Shown piece after piece: positions 33,017-43,656 of a stretch of DNA of 64,000 nt. Below the pieces are notes generated by a model. The model was not told the origin of the DNA. It saw nothing but the letters and a program-made list of their open reading frames with translations, and searched no databases. The translations under genes and the position numbers were made by a program. Origin of the DNA: Agarivorans sp. Alg241-V36 (GTDB lineage: Bacteria > Pseudomonadota > Gammaproteobacteria > Enterobacterales > Celerinatantimonadaceae); contig NZ_UNRE01000011.1 of NCBI RefSeq assembly GCF_900537085.1, positions 8,379-72,378 on the forward strand, read 5' to 3'. Numbering within the stretch: position 1 is the stretch's first letter; every line of letters starts with the position of its first letter.

Positions 33017-34042
33017 TTGGATTTTTTGATTGAGTTTGGATTGTTTTTTGCGAAGGCCTTAACGATTGTTATCGCCATTATAGCTGTAGTTGTGGTTGTG
33101 ATTGCCGCCTCTTCTAAAACTAAGCACAAAAGTGGTGAGCTTGAAGTGACTGATTTAAGTGAGCAACACAATGAGGTTGAGGAAAAACTTAATCATAACC
33201 TCATGAGTAAAGAGCAACTTAAACAGCATAAGAAGCAACTAAAGCAACAACAAAAAGAAGAAAAGAAAAAAGGCGAAGAACAAACTAAACCACGATTGTT
33301 TGTTATCGACTTTAAAGGCAGCATCGACGCTAAAGAAGTCGCTAGTTTGCGAGAAGAAGTATCTGCGGTACTTATTACCGCCAAAGCAGACGATGAAGTG
33401 CTGCTGCGCTTAGAAAGCGGCGGAGGCATGGTTCATGGATACGGTTTAGCTGCTTCACAACTAAAACGTATTAAAGCTAAAGGCATTAAGCTAACTATTG
33501 CGGTTGATAAAGTGGCAGCAAGCGGTGGCTATATGATGGCCTGTATTGCCGATAAGATTATTGCTGCGCCATTTTCTATCGTTGGCTCAATTGGTGTGAT
33601 TGCGCAATTACCAAACTTTAATAAGGTACTAAAGAAAAACGACATCGATTTTGAGCAGGTTACTGCTGGTGAGTTCAAACGCACCCTAACGATGTTTGGC
33701 GAAAATACCGACGAAGCACGCAAAAAGTTTCAATCTGAATTAGAAGAAACTCACGTATTGTTCAAAGAGTTTGTTCAGGAGTTTCGCCCGCAACTAGATA
33801 TATCTAAGGTCGCAACAGGCGAACATTGGTATGGCACTCAAGCCTTTGGCCTGGAGCTAGTAGATGAAGTTTCTACCAGTGATGACTACTTGATGCAGCA
33901 GTTTGAAGACAAGCAAGTCGTACAGTTTAAGTACCACACTAAGAAGAAGCTGGCCGAAAAACTAAGCCAAGCAGCTAGTGTTGGGGTAGAGCGCGGCGTG
34001 ATGAAAATTATGCAGTCTCAAACTTGGGATTGGACCAAGTAA
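33017..34042 (+). CDS. sohB: SohB-type inner-membrane serine protease
   Basis: The 341-residue protein has one N-terminal membrane anchor (LFFAKALTIVIAIIAVVVVVIAA), a long charged helix, and an S49 peptidase domain: LFVIDFKGSIDAKEVASLREE, VDKVAASGGYMMA (nucleophile serine in the SGG part), VGSIGVIAQ and HWYGTQA. These match E. coli SohB throughout. It faces the periplasm. I chose TTG 33017, as it aligns with the E. coli N-terminus and has GAGG eight bases ahead; the frame before it overlaps the terminator of the preceding gene. Confidence 0.88.
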   Translation: MDFLIEFGLFFAKALTIVIAIIAVVVVVIAASSKTKHKSGELEVTDLSEQHNEVEEKLNHNLMSKEQLKQHKKQLKQQQKEEKKKGEEQTKPRLFVIDFKGSIDAKEVASLREEVSAVLITAKADDEVLLRLESGGGMVHGYGLAASQLKRIKAKGIKLTIAVDKVAASGGYMMACIADKIIAAPFSIVGSIGVIAQLPNFNKVLKKNDIDFEQVTAGEFKRTLTMFGENTDEARKKFQSELEETHVLFKEFVQEFRPQLDISKVATGEHWYGTQAFGLELVDEVSTSDDYLMQQFEDKQVVQFKYHTKKKLAEKLSQAASVGVERGVMKIMQSQTWDWTK

Positions 34043-34062
34043 TAGCAGCTAACAACGCTGAG

Positions 34063-34093
34063 AAAAAAGCCTGATATTACATCAGGCTTTTTT
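34063..34093. terminator. Terminator between sohB and astB
   Basis: AAAAAAGCCTGAT pairs with ATCAGGCTTTTTT around a 5-base loop. Symmetry of the A and T tracts lets it serve both convergent genes. Confidence 0.93.
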
Positions 34094-34106
34094 GTTTCTA
34101 GCGTTT

Positions 34107-35447
34107 TTAAGCTTGTTGGAATGGGTAAACCGAACCTAGATGTAAGATTTGAGTCAACTCATCTAAAGCAGTGTTAACTTCAGTTATAAGCTGCGGATCG
34201 CGTAGATCATCAAATGCTAAACTATCGCGATAATGCTTATCAACCCATTGATTTAATGTAGCAAATAGCTGCTCATTCATGATGGTGTGTTGGTTCACTG
34301 CGGCCAGTTCCATATCATTTAATGCTACGCGCAAACGCAAACAAGCAGGCCCACCACCGTTGCTCATACTCTGTTTAACATCAAAGTAATGCACTTGTTT
34401 AATTGGGGTATCACGGCTTACTAAATCTTCCAAATAAGCACTAACTTGGGCTGATTCTTGGCAGTTTGTTGGTGCAATAATGGCCATTTCACCCGGGGCT
34501 GTGGTCACAATTTGAGTATTAAATAAGTAGGTTTTCACCGCTTCGGCTACGCTTACTTCTTTGTCGTTAACTTCAATGAAATGTAGCTCATTATCGCCGA
34601 AACGCTGCTGAATATGCTGTAATTGGAGCTGAGTATTTAAAAACGCTTGTTGATGATAAAACAACACATTTTGGTTACCTACAGCGATTACATCATTATG
34701 GAAAACCCCTTGGTCAATTACCCCTGGATTCTGTTGCATGAAAATCGCTGTGTCTTGATCTAAGCCGTGTAAACGCGCCACTGCTTGGCTTGCTTCTAAA
34801 GTTTGTCTGGCTGGAAATTTTGTTGGCGCTACTACGCTACTATCGGCGGCTGAACGGCCATAAACAAACAGTTCTAAGCCCGCTTCTCCGTAGTTTGAAC
34901 ATAAGCGGGTATGGTTGGCCGCTCCTTCATCACCGTAGTAATCGTTCTCTGGCAAATGTTGATGGTGTTCAAAGTATTTCGCATCGGCAAAAACTGCCTT
35001 CAAAATATTGCCAGTAACTTGTGGCTCTATGGAGCGATGCAGTTTATTGGTTAGGTTAGCCGGTGTGAAATGAACTTTACCGTTTTCAGTATCTGCGCTA
35101 GGCGATACAGTGGCCGCATTGGCGGTCCACATGCTGGATGCTGAATAGCTGGCGAGTAGGGCATCTGGATCTTTTTTTGCCGCTTGTTGTAAAACTTGGC
35201 TATCGTTACCGGTAAAGCCGATACGACGAAGAAGGTTGAGGTCGGGACGTTGTTGAGGAGCTAGCACCCCTTGGGTAAGCCCTAAGTCATGCAAGGCCTT
35301 CATTTTTAGTAAGCCTTGCTTGGCAGCTTCTTTAGGGTTTGAGGCATTTTGGGCATTGGATAAAGAGGCAACGTTGCCGAATGAAAGACCCGCATAATTG
35401 TGGGTTGGGCCAACTAAGCCGTCGAAGTTGACTTCAAAATGTTTCAT
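34107..35447 (-). CDS. astB: N-succinylarginine dihydrolase
   Basis: The 446-residue enzyme starts [27 protein letters not shown] and contains [16 protein letters not shown] and [14 protein letters not shown], signature regions of AstB with the active-site cysteine late in the chain. It hydrolyses succinylarginine to succinylornithine, ammonia and CO2, the second step of the arginine succinyltransferase pathway, in the cytoplasm. The other ast genes are not in the window, so the pathway would be scattered. It is divergent from topA with about 300 bases between. Confidence 0.93.
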   Translation of the reverse strand: MKHFEVNFDGLVGPTHNYAGLSFGNVASLSNAQNASNPKEAAKQGLLKMKALHDLGLTQGVLAPQQRPDLNLLRRIGFTGNDSQVLQQAAKKDPDALLASYSASSMWTANAATVSPSADTENGKVHFTPANLTNKLHRSIEPQVTGNILKAVFADAKYFEHHQHLPENDYYGDEGAANHTRLCSNYGEAGLELFVYGRSAADSSVVAPTKFPARQTLEASQAVARLHGLDQDTAIFMQQNPGVIDQGVFHNDVIAVGNQNVLFYHQQAFLNTQLQLQHIQQRFGDNELHFIEVNDKEVSVAEAVKTYLFNTQIVTTAPGEMAIIAPTNCQESAQVSAYLEDLVSRDTPIKQVHYFDVKQSMSNGGGPACLRLRVALNDMELAAVNQHTIMNEQLFATLNQWVDKHYRDSLAFDDLRDPQLITEVNTALDELTQILHLGSVYPFQQA

Positions 35448-35749
35448 AGTCTTCCTTTTACTACGCTCACTTAAAAAATGAGTTATCTTTTATTGAAAAA
35501 TTTGACACCAATGGTTATTTATATTGGCAGAAAAAGAAAATCAAGCGTATAACACTACGCTTTACTGGGATTTTCAGATGTTATCAGTTTGTATCTTGGT
35601 GGTCGAGTGCTTAATTAATCGCCCAATAAACCAAAGATGCAAAAAAGTTATTGACCTATGCTAAGTCTCGAGCAATATAAAAAAGAACGAACATCTATTA
35701 CTTTCCGTCAATAGGCCAAGTTGATGGACACAATGGTAAAAAGAAAAAT
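35448..35749. other. astB-topA divergent intergenic region
   Basis: Apart from AT-rich sequence suited to promoters for both genes, I see no gene and no convincing operator here. Confidence 0.4.
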
Positions 35750-38392
35750 ATGAGCAAATCTCTGGTAATTGTAGAGTCACCAGCAAAAGCAAAAACGATT
35801 AACAAGTACTTGGGTCGCCAATATGTGGTGAAATCAAGTGTCGGTCATATTCGTGATCTGCCTAGCAGTGGTAGTGCAACCAATAAAAAGAAAGCTGCGC
35901 CTGTATCCACTAAAGGATTAAGCGCAGAAGAAAAAGCCAAATTAAAAAAGGCGAAAGATAAGAAAGCGCTAGTAGCTCGAATGGGTGTGGACCCCGAAAA
36001 GGACTGGAAAGCCAATTACCAAATTCTTCCTGGCAAGGAAAAAGTAGTTAACGAGCTTAAAACTCTCGCAGAAAATGCCGACACCATCTATCTCGCAACC
36101 GATTTGGACCGCGAGGGAGAGGCAATTGCTTGGCACTTAAAAGAGATTATTGGCGGCGATGATAGCCGCTTTAAGCGCGTGGTATTTAACGAGATTACTA
36201 AGTCAGCAATTAAAGACGCGTTTTCGCAGCCAAGTGAATTAAACATGGCGCGAGTAAATGCTCAGCAAGCTCGTCGATTCTTAGACAGGGTTGTGGGTTA
36301 CATGGTATCGCCGCTGCTTTGGAAAAAAATTGCCCGTGGTCTATCTGCTGGCCGAGTTCAGTCGGTAGCGGTTCGACTAGTGGTTGAAAAAGAACGCGAA
36401 ATTAAAGCGTTTGTGCCGGAAGAGTATTGGGACATTCATGCTGATTTGAGCACTCTATTGGGCGAAGGATTTCGTTTAGAAGTTGCTAAAGAAAACGGCA
36501 AAGCGTTTAAACCAGTCAACAAGCAGCAATCAGAAGCTGCTGTTTCTACCTTAAAAAGTGCCGATTACCAAGTTGTTAAGCGTGAAGATAAACCGACACG
36601 TTCAAAACCAAAAGCACCTTATATTACCTCTACCTTGCAACAGGCCGCTAGCACCCGACTAAGTTTTGGTGTTAAACGGACCATGATGTTAGCTCAAAGG
36701 CTCTATGAAGCGGGTTACATTACCTATATGCGTACTGACTCAACTAACTTGAGTAACGACGCTGTAGAGGCTGCTAGAGGCTATATTGGCGATAATTTTG
36801 GTGCCAAGTACCTTCCAGAGAACCCTATACGCTACTCAAGTAAGGAAGGTGCTCAAGAAGCGCACGAAGCGATTCGTCCTTCAGACGTTAACGTAACTAG
36901 CGCACAATTAGCTGGTGTAGACGCTGATGCAGCTAAATTATATGACTTAATTTGGCGTCAGTTTGTAGCCTGTCAAATGACCGATGCGCAATACGATGCC
37001 ACTACGGTAACAGTCAGCGCGGCTCAATTTGAACTGCGTGCGAAAGGTAAGATTTTACGCTTTGATGGTTGGACAAAAGTACAACCAGTGGGTAAAGCAA
37101 GTAAAGCCGAAGATGGTGTGCTACCAGCGGTTAGCCAAGGCGATAAGCTTAACTTAGTTGAGCTGGATCCTAAGCAGCACTTTACTAAGCCACCGGCGCG
37201 TTTTAATGAAGCGTCTTTAGTTCGTGAGCTAGAGAAACGTGGTATTGGTCGTCCGTCTACTTATGCATCAATCATTTCAACCATTCAAGATCGCGGATAT
37301 GTTCGCACTGAAAGCCGTCGTTTCTACGCGGAGAAGATGGGTGAAATTGTTGCTGAGCGTTTAACTGAAAGCTTCCAAGACTTAATGAACTATGACTTCA
37401 CCGCAGAGATGGAAGAGCGTCTCGATGAAGTAGCCGATGGCAACATTGAGTGGAAGCAAACACTTAACGAGTTCTATAAAAACTTTAAGAAGCAATTAAC
37501 GGTTGCCGATGATGATGAAAAGGGGATGCGCAGCAATACCCCGGTTCTAACCAATATCGAATGTCCAGATTGTGGCCGACCAATGGGGATCCGTACTGCT
37601 AGTACAGGTGTATTCCTGGGTTGCTCCGGTTACGCATTGCCACCTAAAGAGCGTTGTAAATGCACCATCAACTTGATCCCAGGTGAAGAAGCAGTTGCTG
37701 CCGAAGCTGAGGAACAAGAAACCGAAGCATTGCGCGCAAAAGAGCGTTGCCCGGTGTGTGGCACGGCCATGGACAGTTACTTGATAGACGAAAACCGCAA
37801 GCTGCATGTGTGTGGTAATAACCCTGATTGTGAGGGTTATGTGGTTGAACAAGGTAGCTTCAAGATTAAAGGCTATGACGGCCCAATTGTTGAGTGTGAA
37901 AAGTGTGGCAGTGATATGCAGCTACGCACTGGCCGTTTTGGTAAGTACATGGCGTGTACTAACGACGCGTGTAGCAATACCCGCAAAATATTGAAGAATG
38001 GTGAAGTGGCTCCACCACGAGAAGATCCGGTTCATTTGCCGGAACTGCCTTGTGTAAATAGCGACGCCTACTTTGTGCTGCGCGATGGTGCTTCTGGTAT
38101 CTTTATGGCAGCGAGTAACTTCCCGCGCTCACGTGAAACCAGAGCGCCTTTGGTAGAAGAGTTGAAGCGATTCAAAGACCGTTTGCCAGAGAAGTTCTAT
38201 TACTTAGCCGATGGACCAACGGAAGACCCTGATGGGGTGAAATCTTTGGTTCGTTACAGCCGTAAAACTAAAGAGCAGTACTTAAGTACCGAGGTGGAAG
38301 GTAAACCCACTGGCTGGCGAGCTTACTTTAGTGATGGTAAATGGACCATTGAAGATAAGCGCAAAAAACCTAAAGCCAAGAAAAAGGCTTAA
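35750..38392 (+). CDS. topA: DNA topoisomerase I
   Basis: The 880-residue type IA topoisomerase opens with the TOPRIM domain ([36 protein letters not shown]) and has the catalytic tyrosine Tyr326 in [13 protein letters not shown], plus [26 protein letters not shown]. Three C4 zinc-ribbon repeats follow from about residue 600 (CPDCGRP, CPVCGTA, CEKCGSD), then basic C-terminal domains. It relaxes negative supercoils by single-strand passage and is normally essential. Length is close to E. coli TopA. AAAAAT precedes the ATG. Confidence 0.96.
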   Translation: MSKSLVIVESPAKAKTINKYLGRQYVVKSSVGHIRDLPSSGSATNKKKAAPVSTKGLSAEEKAKLKKAKDKKALVARMGVDPEKDWKANYQILPGKEKVVNELKTLAENADTIYLATDLDREGEAIAWHLKEIIGGDDSRFKRVVFNEITKSAIKDAFSQPSELNMARVNAQQARRFLDRVVGYMVSPLLWKKIARGLSAGRVQSVAVRLVVEKEREIKAFVPEEYWDIHADLSTLLGEGFRLEVAKENGKAFKPVNKQQSEAAVSTLKSADYQVVKREDKPTRSKPKAPYITSTLQQAASTRLSFGVKRTMMLAQRLYEAGYITYMRTDSTNLSNDAVEAARGYIGDNFGAKYLPENPIRYSSKEGAQEAHEAIRPSDVNVTSAQLAGVDADAAKLYDLIWRQFVACQMTDAQYDATTVTVSAAQFELRAKGKILRFDGWTKVQPVGKASKAEDGVLPAVSQGDKLNLVELDPKQHFTKPPARFNEASLVRELEKRGIGRPSTYASIISTIQDRGYVRTESRRFYAEKMGEIVAERLTESFQDLMNYDFTAEMEERLDEVADGNIEWKQTLNEFYKNFKKQLTVADDDEKGMRSNTPVLTNIECPDCGRPMGIRTASTGVFLGCSGYALPPKERCKCTINLIPGEEAVAAEAEEQETEALRAKERCPVCGTAMDSYLIDENRKLHVCGNNPDCEGYVVEQGSFKIKGYDGPIVECEKCGSDMQLRTGRFGKYMACTNDACSNTRKILKNGEVAPPREDPVHLPELPCVNSDAYFVLRDGASGIFMAASNFPRSRETRAPLVEELKRFKDRLPEKFYYLADGPTEDPDGVKSLVRYSRKTKEQYLSTEVEGKPTGWRAYFSDGKWTIEDKRKKPKAKKKA

Positions 38393-38403
38393 GTAAATAG
38401 AAT

Positions 38404-38432
38404 AAAAAAGGAAGCACTTAGCTTCCTTTTTT
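38404..38432. terminator. Terminator after topA
   Basis: AAAAAAGGAAGC pairs with GCTTCCTTTTTT around a 5-base loop, serving topA and the convergent MetF-like gene. Confidence 0.93.
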
Positions 38433-38447
38433 ATTTGTTTATAAGCC

Positions 38448-39407
38448 TTAGCTGTTTAGCTGCAGTTGCGCTAGCTTTTTGTCCATGGTGGCTTTTAGTA
38501 GCTTATACAGCAAAATAGAGGCATCAATTTCTTCTTTGCGATTGGTAAGGCTTTCTATGTTTAACCCTAAAGGGATCCCAAGCGGTAGAACGGCTTCTAA
38601 AATCTGCACTAAGTTGTTGTAACAAATTAGGATTGATTCTTTTAGAGGCTTGTCTGCATTAAGAATTCGCAGGCTAGTTGCCTCTGGCACTGATATCCCC
38701 AGCCATTCGATAAACTCTAGTGTTTTAGCACTGCCACAAGGCGAGAAGGTAAGAATGATTCGCTGAGGGTGCTGATCGTTCTCGGAACATTCATGCGCGT
38801 AACGCGTTAGCATGTCGATAGTAGCTTGTGCGTTGTAAACTGCTTGAGTAACAAAGTACTGGCACCCTTGGGTTGTTTTGTGGATCAACCTAGCATGTTC
38901 ATCGCCCTTTTTAGCATGGCGCTCTGCAATGGTAACGCCGCCTAAATAGAATTCTGGCGCATGATTTTCGATTGCTTTGTAAGCATCAGCTAAGCTCAGC
39001 TGAATGTCGTTAGTGGCTGCTGGGCTGCCAACTAATACTAAATCGCGGATCTCAAATTGGTGCCACGCTTCTTTTAACCAGCCAACAAAATCTTGCTCGT
39101 TTCGTTGAGAGACACTTTTATAAGTAATTACCGAACGCTCACTTTTATGCATAAGCAGCTGCGCATACATACGCGGATCATGGGTTTGCATATACGGAAA
39201 TGGTCTTGGCTTATCGATGCGGCTGCTTTCGTCTTGAATGTCGTAAACAATTAAGCCGTCGTATTCAATTTCGTCTAAACGAGACAGTAATTTGTCTGCG
39301 ATATCGCTAACTTTTTCTATGTCGGTTTTTTGCTTTGGCGGGGTAGTACCTATGAAGTAAACCCCATGGAAAGGGTCACTAGAAATTTGCTCAAGTGTTT
39401 TACGCAT
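38448..39407 (-). CDS. Methylenetetrahydrofolate-reductase-like protein
   Basis: The 319-residue protein has a TIM-barrel layout like MetF: a first strand HGVYFIGTTPPK, an acidic IVYDIQDESSR segment, and YLGGVTIAERHAKKGDEHARLIHKTTQGCQYFVTQAVYN, which matches the flavin-barrel region of the MTHFR superfamily. Substitutions near the usual substrate motifs suggest a different substrate; I would not call it MetF itself. It is a soluble protein whose neighbours are a coiled-coil protein and a kinase. Reaction unknown. Confidence 0.6.
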   Translation of the reverse strand: MRKTLEQISSDPFHGVYFIGTTPPKQKTDIEKVSDIADKLLSRLDEIEYDGLIVYDIQDESSRIDKPRPFPYMQTHDPRMYAQLLMHKSERSVITYKSVSQRNEQDFVGWLKEAWHQFEIRDLVLVGSPAATNDIQLSLADAYKAIENHAPEFYLGGVTIAERHAKKGDEHARLIHKTTQGCQYFVTQAVYNAQATIDMLTRYAHECSENDQHPQRIILTFSPCGSAKTLEFIEWLGISVPEATSLRILNADKPLKESILICYNNLVQILEAVLPLGIPLGLNIESLTNRKEEIDASILLYKLLKATMDKKLAQLQLNS

Positions 39408-39518
39408 GTTGTGTTTGCTTTATTTATTTAGTTGGCGATATTTTCGCACAGCTTTGAGCCGCAGGTCTAACTTTCTAGTTAGGCTGCTAGGTCAAAGCTA
39501 GTGAATAATTGAGGGGGC

Positions 39519-40283
39519 TTACCACTTTTTCTTGGGTTGAAACAATACATCCAATTCGTCTGTTTCTTTTTCGGCAAGATCTTCTGCTTCTTGTTTGCTG
39601 TCAGATTTGAGTTTGTCACTCATTTCTTGATTCATTCGACGCATGTCTTGCAGCTTTTGCTCTAAGTAGGCATCGCGGTCAGAAATATTACTCAAGGCTG
39701 CAATGCCTTTATTAAGTAACTGACGAGCTGTACCCCATTGGCGTAACGCTTGCGCTTCTACAGCCCGCTTAAGAGCATTTTCAATGTTTACTTTAAGCTG
39801 CATTAATTCTAAGCGTCGATCTTCTAGAACAAATACTTGGGTGTTTAAGCGGCCTTTGGCGTGCTCTGAGCGAACCACTGCGCGGATTTTTTTGACTATC
39901 TGCAGCATTTGCAGGGCATCTTTATCAGTGTCAGGTGCTCTAAAAGCACTGTCACTAATTTCACTAGCGTTTTTAATTTGGCTAAGCTGACCTTTGGTTG
40001 CGCGAATACGGTTATTCAAGCCTTTAACGCTAGGGTCAGTGGTTCTAATTTGATTGAGGGCTTCTAGCATTCGTTTATGCAGAAGCTCTACCAACTCTTT
40101 GCTATAGGGCAAAATAGAGGAATGCAGTAGCAATTCTTCCGTTTCGTTAATAATTGCCTTTTGTTTGGCAATTGCTACACGGCGCTCGGTTTCTTGCTTT
40201 TGTTTAAATTGTTGAACCATGTTGTAGGCGATAACTAAAAATAACAACGCGCCTACGCCAAGCAATACTAAGGTAAATACCAT
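39519..40283 (-). CDS. Membrane-anchored coiled-coil protein of unknown function
   Basis: I do not recognise this 254-residue protein. It has one N-terminal membrane segment (FTLVLLGVGALLFLVIAYNMV), then a long helical, heptad-rich cytoplasmic part (residues 30-240), with a short TPR-like RQWGTARQLLNKGIAAL region. The acidic end is followed by a basic KKKW tail. The layout resembles scaffold or cell-division accessory proteins. It lies 32 bases downstream of the histidine kinase gene on the same strand, so the two may work together. Confidence 0.6.
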   Translation of the reverse strand: MVFTLVLLGVGALLFLVIAYNMVQQFKQKQETERRVAIAKQKAIINETEELLLHSSILPYSKELVELLHKRMLEALNQIRTTDPSVKGLNNRIRATKGQLSQIKNASEISDSAFRAPDTDKDALQMLQIVKKIRAVVRSEHAKGRLNTQVFVLEDRRLELMQLKVNIENALKRAVEAQALRQWGTARQLLNKGIAALSNISDRDAYLEQKLQDMRRMNQEMSDKLKSDSKQEAEDLAEKETDELDVLFQPKKKW

Positions 40284-40315
40284 ATTTAAACCGAAAAATT
40301 TCCTAAGTGTTTGTG

Positions 40316-41008
40316 CTACGGGAGATATAAACTAAAACGGCTACCACCTAAAGAGCTGCCATTTTCTAGTTTTATTTTACCTTCCTTGCCCGAATTTATA
40401 TGTGCTTTAGCGATCAATTTTGCGAAAAACAAACCTAAACCGCTACGATTTTTAACAAAATTTATTTGCGACGCTACTTCTATATTTGCCAAGTCGATAA
40501 TGTCTTGAGGAAACCCCTCACCGTCATCATCAATTTGGATACATAAATAGTTATCGGCTTGTTTTGCAGATATTTTAATTTGTTTTTTAGAATAACGAAG
40601 TGCGTTCACTACAATGTCATTAAGTAGGTAATCCACCAGTACGCCGTCAAAGTACCAACTTAACGATGACTCTACGTCAATCTCAACATTCATTTCTGCT
40701 TGTTCGATGAAGGTTTGATTTTTGAAGTAGATGTCGTTGAGCAAGTCTTCGAGATATTGCTCCTCAATGGTCATTGGCATTTGCTCTTTTTCAAATCGAT
40801 ACAAAGCCAATAACTGCATCAAGCTACCGTTTAAGCGTGATACCTCGTAATGTAAACGCGAAAGCTCTTCGCTGTCTTCTCTGCCTAACTGCTTAGAGCG
40901 GATGGCGATGGATTCTGTAGACTGAGTCAGCATACACAGCGAATTTTTCATATCGTGAACTGCAGTGGCTAAAACTGATGAAAAATCTAGCTTGTCGTTT
41001 ACTGGCAT
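40316..41008 (-). CDS. Small soluble histidine kinase
   Basis: The 230-residue protein has a HisKA-like start with candidate phospho-acceptor His18 in ATAVHDMKNSL, and an HATPase domain with LLNDIVVNALRYSK (N box), QIDDDGEGFP (G1) and SGLGLFFAKLIA (G2). There is no membrane segment and no sensor domain. No receiver gene is adjacent, so it is an orphan kinase or a fold that moved to another role. The gene for the anchored coiled-coil protein follows on the same strand. Confidence 0.75.
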   Translation of the reverse strand: MPVNDKLDFSSVLATAVHDMKNSLCMLTQSTESIAIRSKQLGREDSEELSRLHYEVSRLNGSLMQLLALYRFEKEQMPMTIEEQYLEDLLNDIYFKNQTFIEQAEMNVEIDVESSLSWYFDGVLVDYLLNDIVVNALRYSKKQIKISAKQADNYLCIQIDDDGEGFPQDIIDLANIEVASQINFVKNRSGLGLFFAKLIAKAHINSGKEGKIKLENGSSLGGSRFSLYLP

Positions 41009-41171
41009 GTTGAGTCCTTATAAGCACGTTATTGCAGTGTAACCGAAGCCCAGCTTTGTCGCAAAATCAACTACTTCCAAAATACTATTAAGAATACTTA
41101 GAGAGCTATTAATAAATCTGTAATGGCATTTTGCTAGTTGTAACTTGCCAATTATAGCAAGCGAGGACGCG

Positions 41172-42188
41172 ATGCAAGGCCAAAGTGAATTCCCAGAGAT
41201 GGATCAACTGCTGAGTATACTTAAGCAGTTTCCAGATAAGCTTAAGGTAGAGTTATTGTGCGATGTTAAGGGCAATGGCGACACTTTGTACCCGGTGCAT
41301 GCCATGAGCTTAGGCAAAGTTTCTATCGATAAACCTGGGGTGTTGTTTGTGGGCGGTGTTCACGGCGTTGAGCGTATTGGTAGCCAAGTGGTGTTGTCTT
41401 TTTTGGCTAGCTTATTACAGCGACTCGATTGGGATCTACAATTGCAGCAGTTACTCGAGGAGTGCTATGTCGCTTTTATTCCCATTGTTAACCCAAGTGG
41501 CATGGTGTTGCAGCGCAGAGCAAACGCTAAGGGCGTTGATTTAATGCGTAACTCACCAAGTATCGCTAAAGATGGTGCGAGCTTTATGGTTGGTGGGCAA
41601 CGGATAAGCAGCAAGTTACCTTGGTTTCGTGGCAATAAAGATGAAGCTATGGAATTGGAGAATAGGGCGCTTTTAGAATTTGTAGAAACCAAGCTATTTC
41701 CTCGGCCTTTTAGCTTGGTACTCGATTGCCATAGTGGCTTTGGTCACAGTGACCGATTATGGTTTCCTTATGCAAATTCTGCCACCCAAGCTATTGCAGA
41801 TCTCGGGGCAGTCTATCGCTTACGAAAAGCGTTTTTCACCGGCTTCCCACATCAAAATTATTTGTTTGAGCCGCAAACCAAGCATTATGTTTGTCACGGC
41901 GATCTTTGGGATTACTGTTACGACCAATCGTTAAATCATTCCGGCAGTTTTATTCCGCTAACATTGGAGATGGGCTCTTGGCGATGGTTAAAGAAAAACC
42001 CGCTGCAAGTGTTTAATAGCCTAGGATTATATCACCCAATGAAGCCGCATCGAGTGCAACGTGTATTGAGGCGTCACTTGGTATTAATGGAGTTTTTAAT
42101 GGACGCAAGCTATTCATGGCGAAGCTTGTTTAATGACTCACAATTGGAGTTAGATAAATTGGCCGCCATCAAAAAGTGGTATTCATGA
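41172..42188 (+). CDS. M14-family zinc carboxypeptidase-like protein
   Basis: The 338-residue protein shows the metal triad pattern of M14 peptidases: GGVHGVERIGSQV (His and Glu), and LDCHSGFGHSDRLWFPY (third His), with a late FIPLTLEMGSWRW holding the candidate catalytic Glu. It has no signal peptide, so it acts in the cytoplasm, perhaps on muropeptides or modified amino acids. I picked ATG 41172, as AGGA lies five bases before it. Its TGA overlaps the ATG of the next gene (ATGA), so translation is coupled. Confidence 0.78.
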   Translation: MQGQSEFPEMDQLLSILKQFPDKLKVELLCDVKGNGDTLYPVHAMSLGKVSIDKPGVLFVGGVHGVERIGSQVVLSFLASLLQRLDWDLQLQQLLEECYVAFIPIVNPSGMVLQRRANAKGVDLMRNSPSIAKDGASFMVGGQRISSKLPWFRGNKDEAMELENRALLEFVETKLFPRPFSLVLDCHSGFGHSDRLWFPYANSATQAIADLGAVYRLRKAFFTGFPHQNYLFEPQTKHYVCHGDLWDYCYDQSLNHSGSFIPLTLEMGSWRWLKKNPLQVFNSLGLYHPMKPHRVQRVLRRHLVLMEFLMDASYSWRSLFNDSQLELDKLAAIKKWYS

Positions 42189-42952
42189 GCAAGCTTCAGC
42201 GGCCAATTGTACTGATTAGAGGTTTGGTCAGGGAGCAACGTCATTGGGGGGATTTTTCTAAGCTTCTCCAGCAGGCATTCCCAGAGCGTTTAATATTGAG
42301 TTTTGATACGCCTGGCAATGGTCTCTTATGCCACTTAACCAGCGCCGATACCATTGCTGATATGCGGCAAAGCTTGCGAATTCAGCTTAAGCTCACAAAC
42401 GCTAACATCGATTCTGTCGATATTGTGGCTATTTCTTTAGGCGGAATGTTGGCGGTAGATTGGGCAACGCATTTTAGTCTTGAAGTTAATTCTTTGGTGC
42501 TGATCAACTCTTCCAATGCGCAGTTTTCGCCGTTCTATAAACGGTTAAATTGGCGTATCTATCCGTATTTGCTCAGTGCCGTATGCTCAAGCTCTTCGAG
42601 TGACCGCCAATCAAAAATTTTGCGATTAACCAGTAACTTCCCTTTAAAGCACCAACCAGTGCTGGACTTTTGGCTTAAGTGGGCTGAGCAATGCCCAGTG
42701 AGCCTAAAAAACGCTTATTTACAGCTTAAGGCGGCAGCTGCGTTTAAAGCTGCAAATAAACCAAAGCAAGCGTTGCTAGTTTTAAATAGCCGTAGAGACA
42801 AATTAGTGGATGCCAGTTGTAGTACCGATCTTGCTAGGCATTGGCAAGCAGACTTAAAGCAGCACCCAACTGCGGGGCATGATCTCCCCTTAGATGCGCC
42901 GCGATGGACAGTGAGGCAAATTCAGCGATGGCTTAGTGAATTAAGCTGCTAA
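42185..42952 (+). CDS. Alpha/beta-hydrolase fold protein
   Basis: The 255-residue protein has an alpha/beta-hydrolase core: LIRGLVREQRHWGDFSKLLQ (oxyanion strand), the nucleophile Ser84 in AISLGGMLAVDW, an acid in LLVLNSRRDKLVD and the final His in PTAGHDLP. The substrate is unknown; a lipase or peptidase role fits. It starts with the ATGA overlap to the M14 gene, and the two may form a degradation pathway. Another lipase-fold gene lies at 43657. Confidence 0.8.
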   Translation: MSKLQRPIVLIRGLVREQRHWGDFSKLLQQAFPERLILSFDTPGNGLLCHLTSADTIADMRQSLRIQLKLTNANIDSVDIVAISLGGMLAVDWATHFSLEVNSLVLINSSNAQFSPFYKRLNWRIYPYLLSAVCSSSSSDRQSKILRLTSNFPLKHQPVLDFWLKWAEQCPVSLKNAYLQLKAAAAFKAANKPKQALLVLNSRRDKLVDASCSTDLARHWQADLKQHPTAGHDLPLDAPRWTVRQIQRWLSELSC

Positions 42953-43001
42953 CCTTAAAATCGAACAAGTGACTTTACTATTAATCTTTAGGAGAGTGTT
43001 T

Positions 43002-43568
43002 ATGGGTAAATGGCTGTATATTTTAAGCTTGTTTTCATTCTCTACGCTAGCTAATCAACTGGCCATTGAAGTTATAGAAGGTGCTTATCCAAAGCTTACT
43101 TTTCGCATAGAAGCGCTTGAACAGCTTGAACTTAAGGCGCACAACAAAGCCAGTAAAAATGACCAAGAGCAGGTCTTTCAAATAAGTTTACCTACAAGCT
43201 CTGCCTGCGTGGCTAATAACTTACAGCTGTTAAGAGGTCGTTTAATTGCTGTGGAGTTCGCTTGGAATCAAAGCATTCAGCAGCAAATATCTATATTAAG
43301 CCAAAACCAACTATGGAAAGATTTTGCCTATCGAGTAACGGTTCCTAGCTCTAACCCTAGCTGTAACTTGCCCAGCATTGAGTTGAGCTTTCCAAGTTTG
43401 TCCACCTTTAATAGCGGTTGGGGAAGGGTAAATGTTAATCAGGTTTCAGGCGTAAACGCTCATAACTTTTTTGTGATGCAGCAGGTTGGCAATAGTTATC
43501 AGTTCAATTTAATTAGCCCCAACCACACTAAAGCCCAACAATACTGGCTAAAGTTTTATGCTCAGTAG
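43002..43568 (+). CDS. Secreted protein of unknown function
   Basis: I do not recognise this 188-residue protein. It has a signal peptide (MGKWLYILSLFSFSTLA) and two to four cysteines (SSACVANN, SNPSCNLPS) that could form disulfides, so the mature part is periplasmic or exported. The start ATG 43002 has GGAGAG five bases before. It sits among hydrolase genes in the same direction, with 49 bases to the gene before and 88 to the lipase gene. Confidence 0.6.
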   Translation: MGKWLYILSLFSFSTLANQLAIEVIEGAYPKLTFRIEALEQLELKAHNKASKNDQEQVFQISLPTSSACVANNLQLLRGRLIAVEFAWNQSIQQQISILSQNQLWKDFAYRVTVPSSNPSCNLPSIELSFPSLSTFNSGWGRVNVNQVSGVNAHNFFVMQQVGNSYQFNLISPNHTKAQQYWLKFYAQ

Positions 43569-43656
43569 CTCTATCTGCGGCGCTTCATCAAACTGTCATA
43601 TTAAATTGTGAACACTATGTTTCAATATACAACCAAAATGACTTAGGTAGTTTTGT

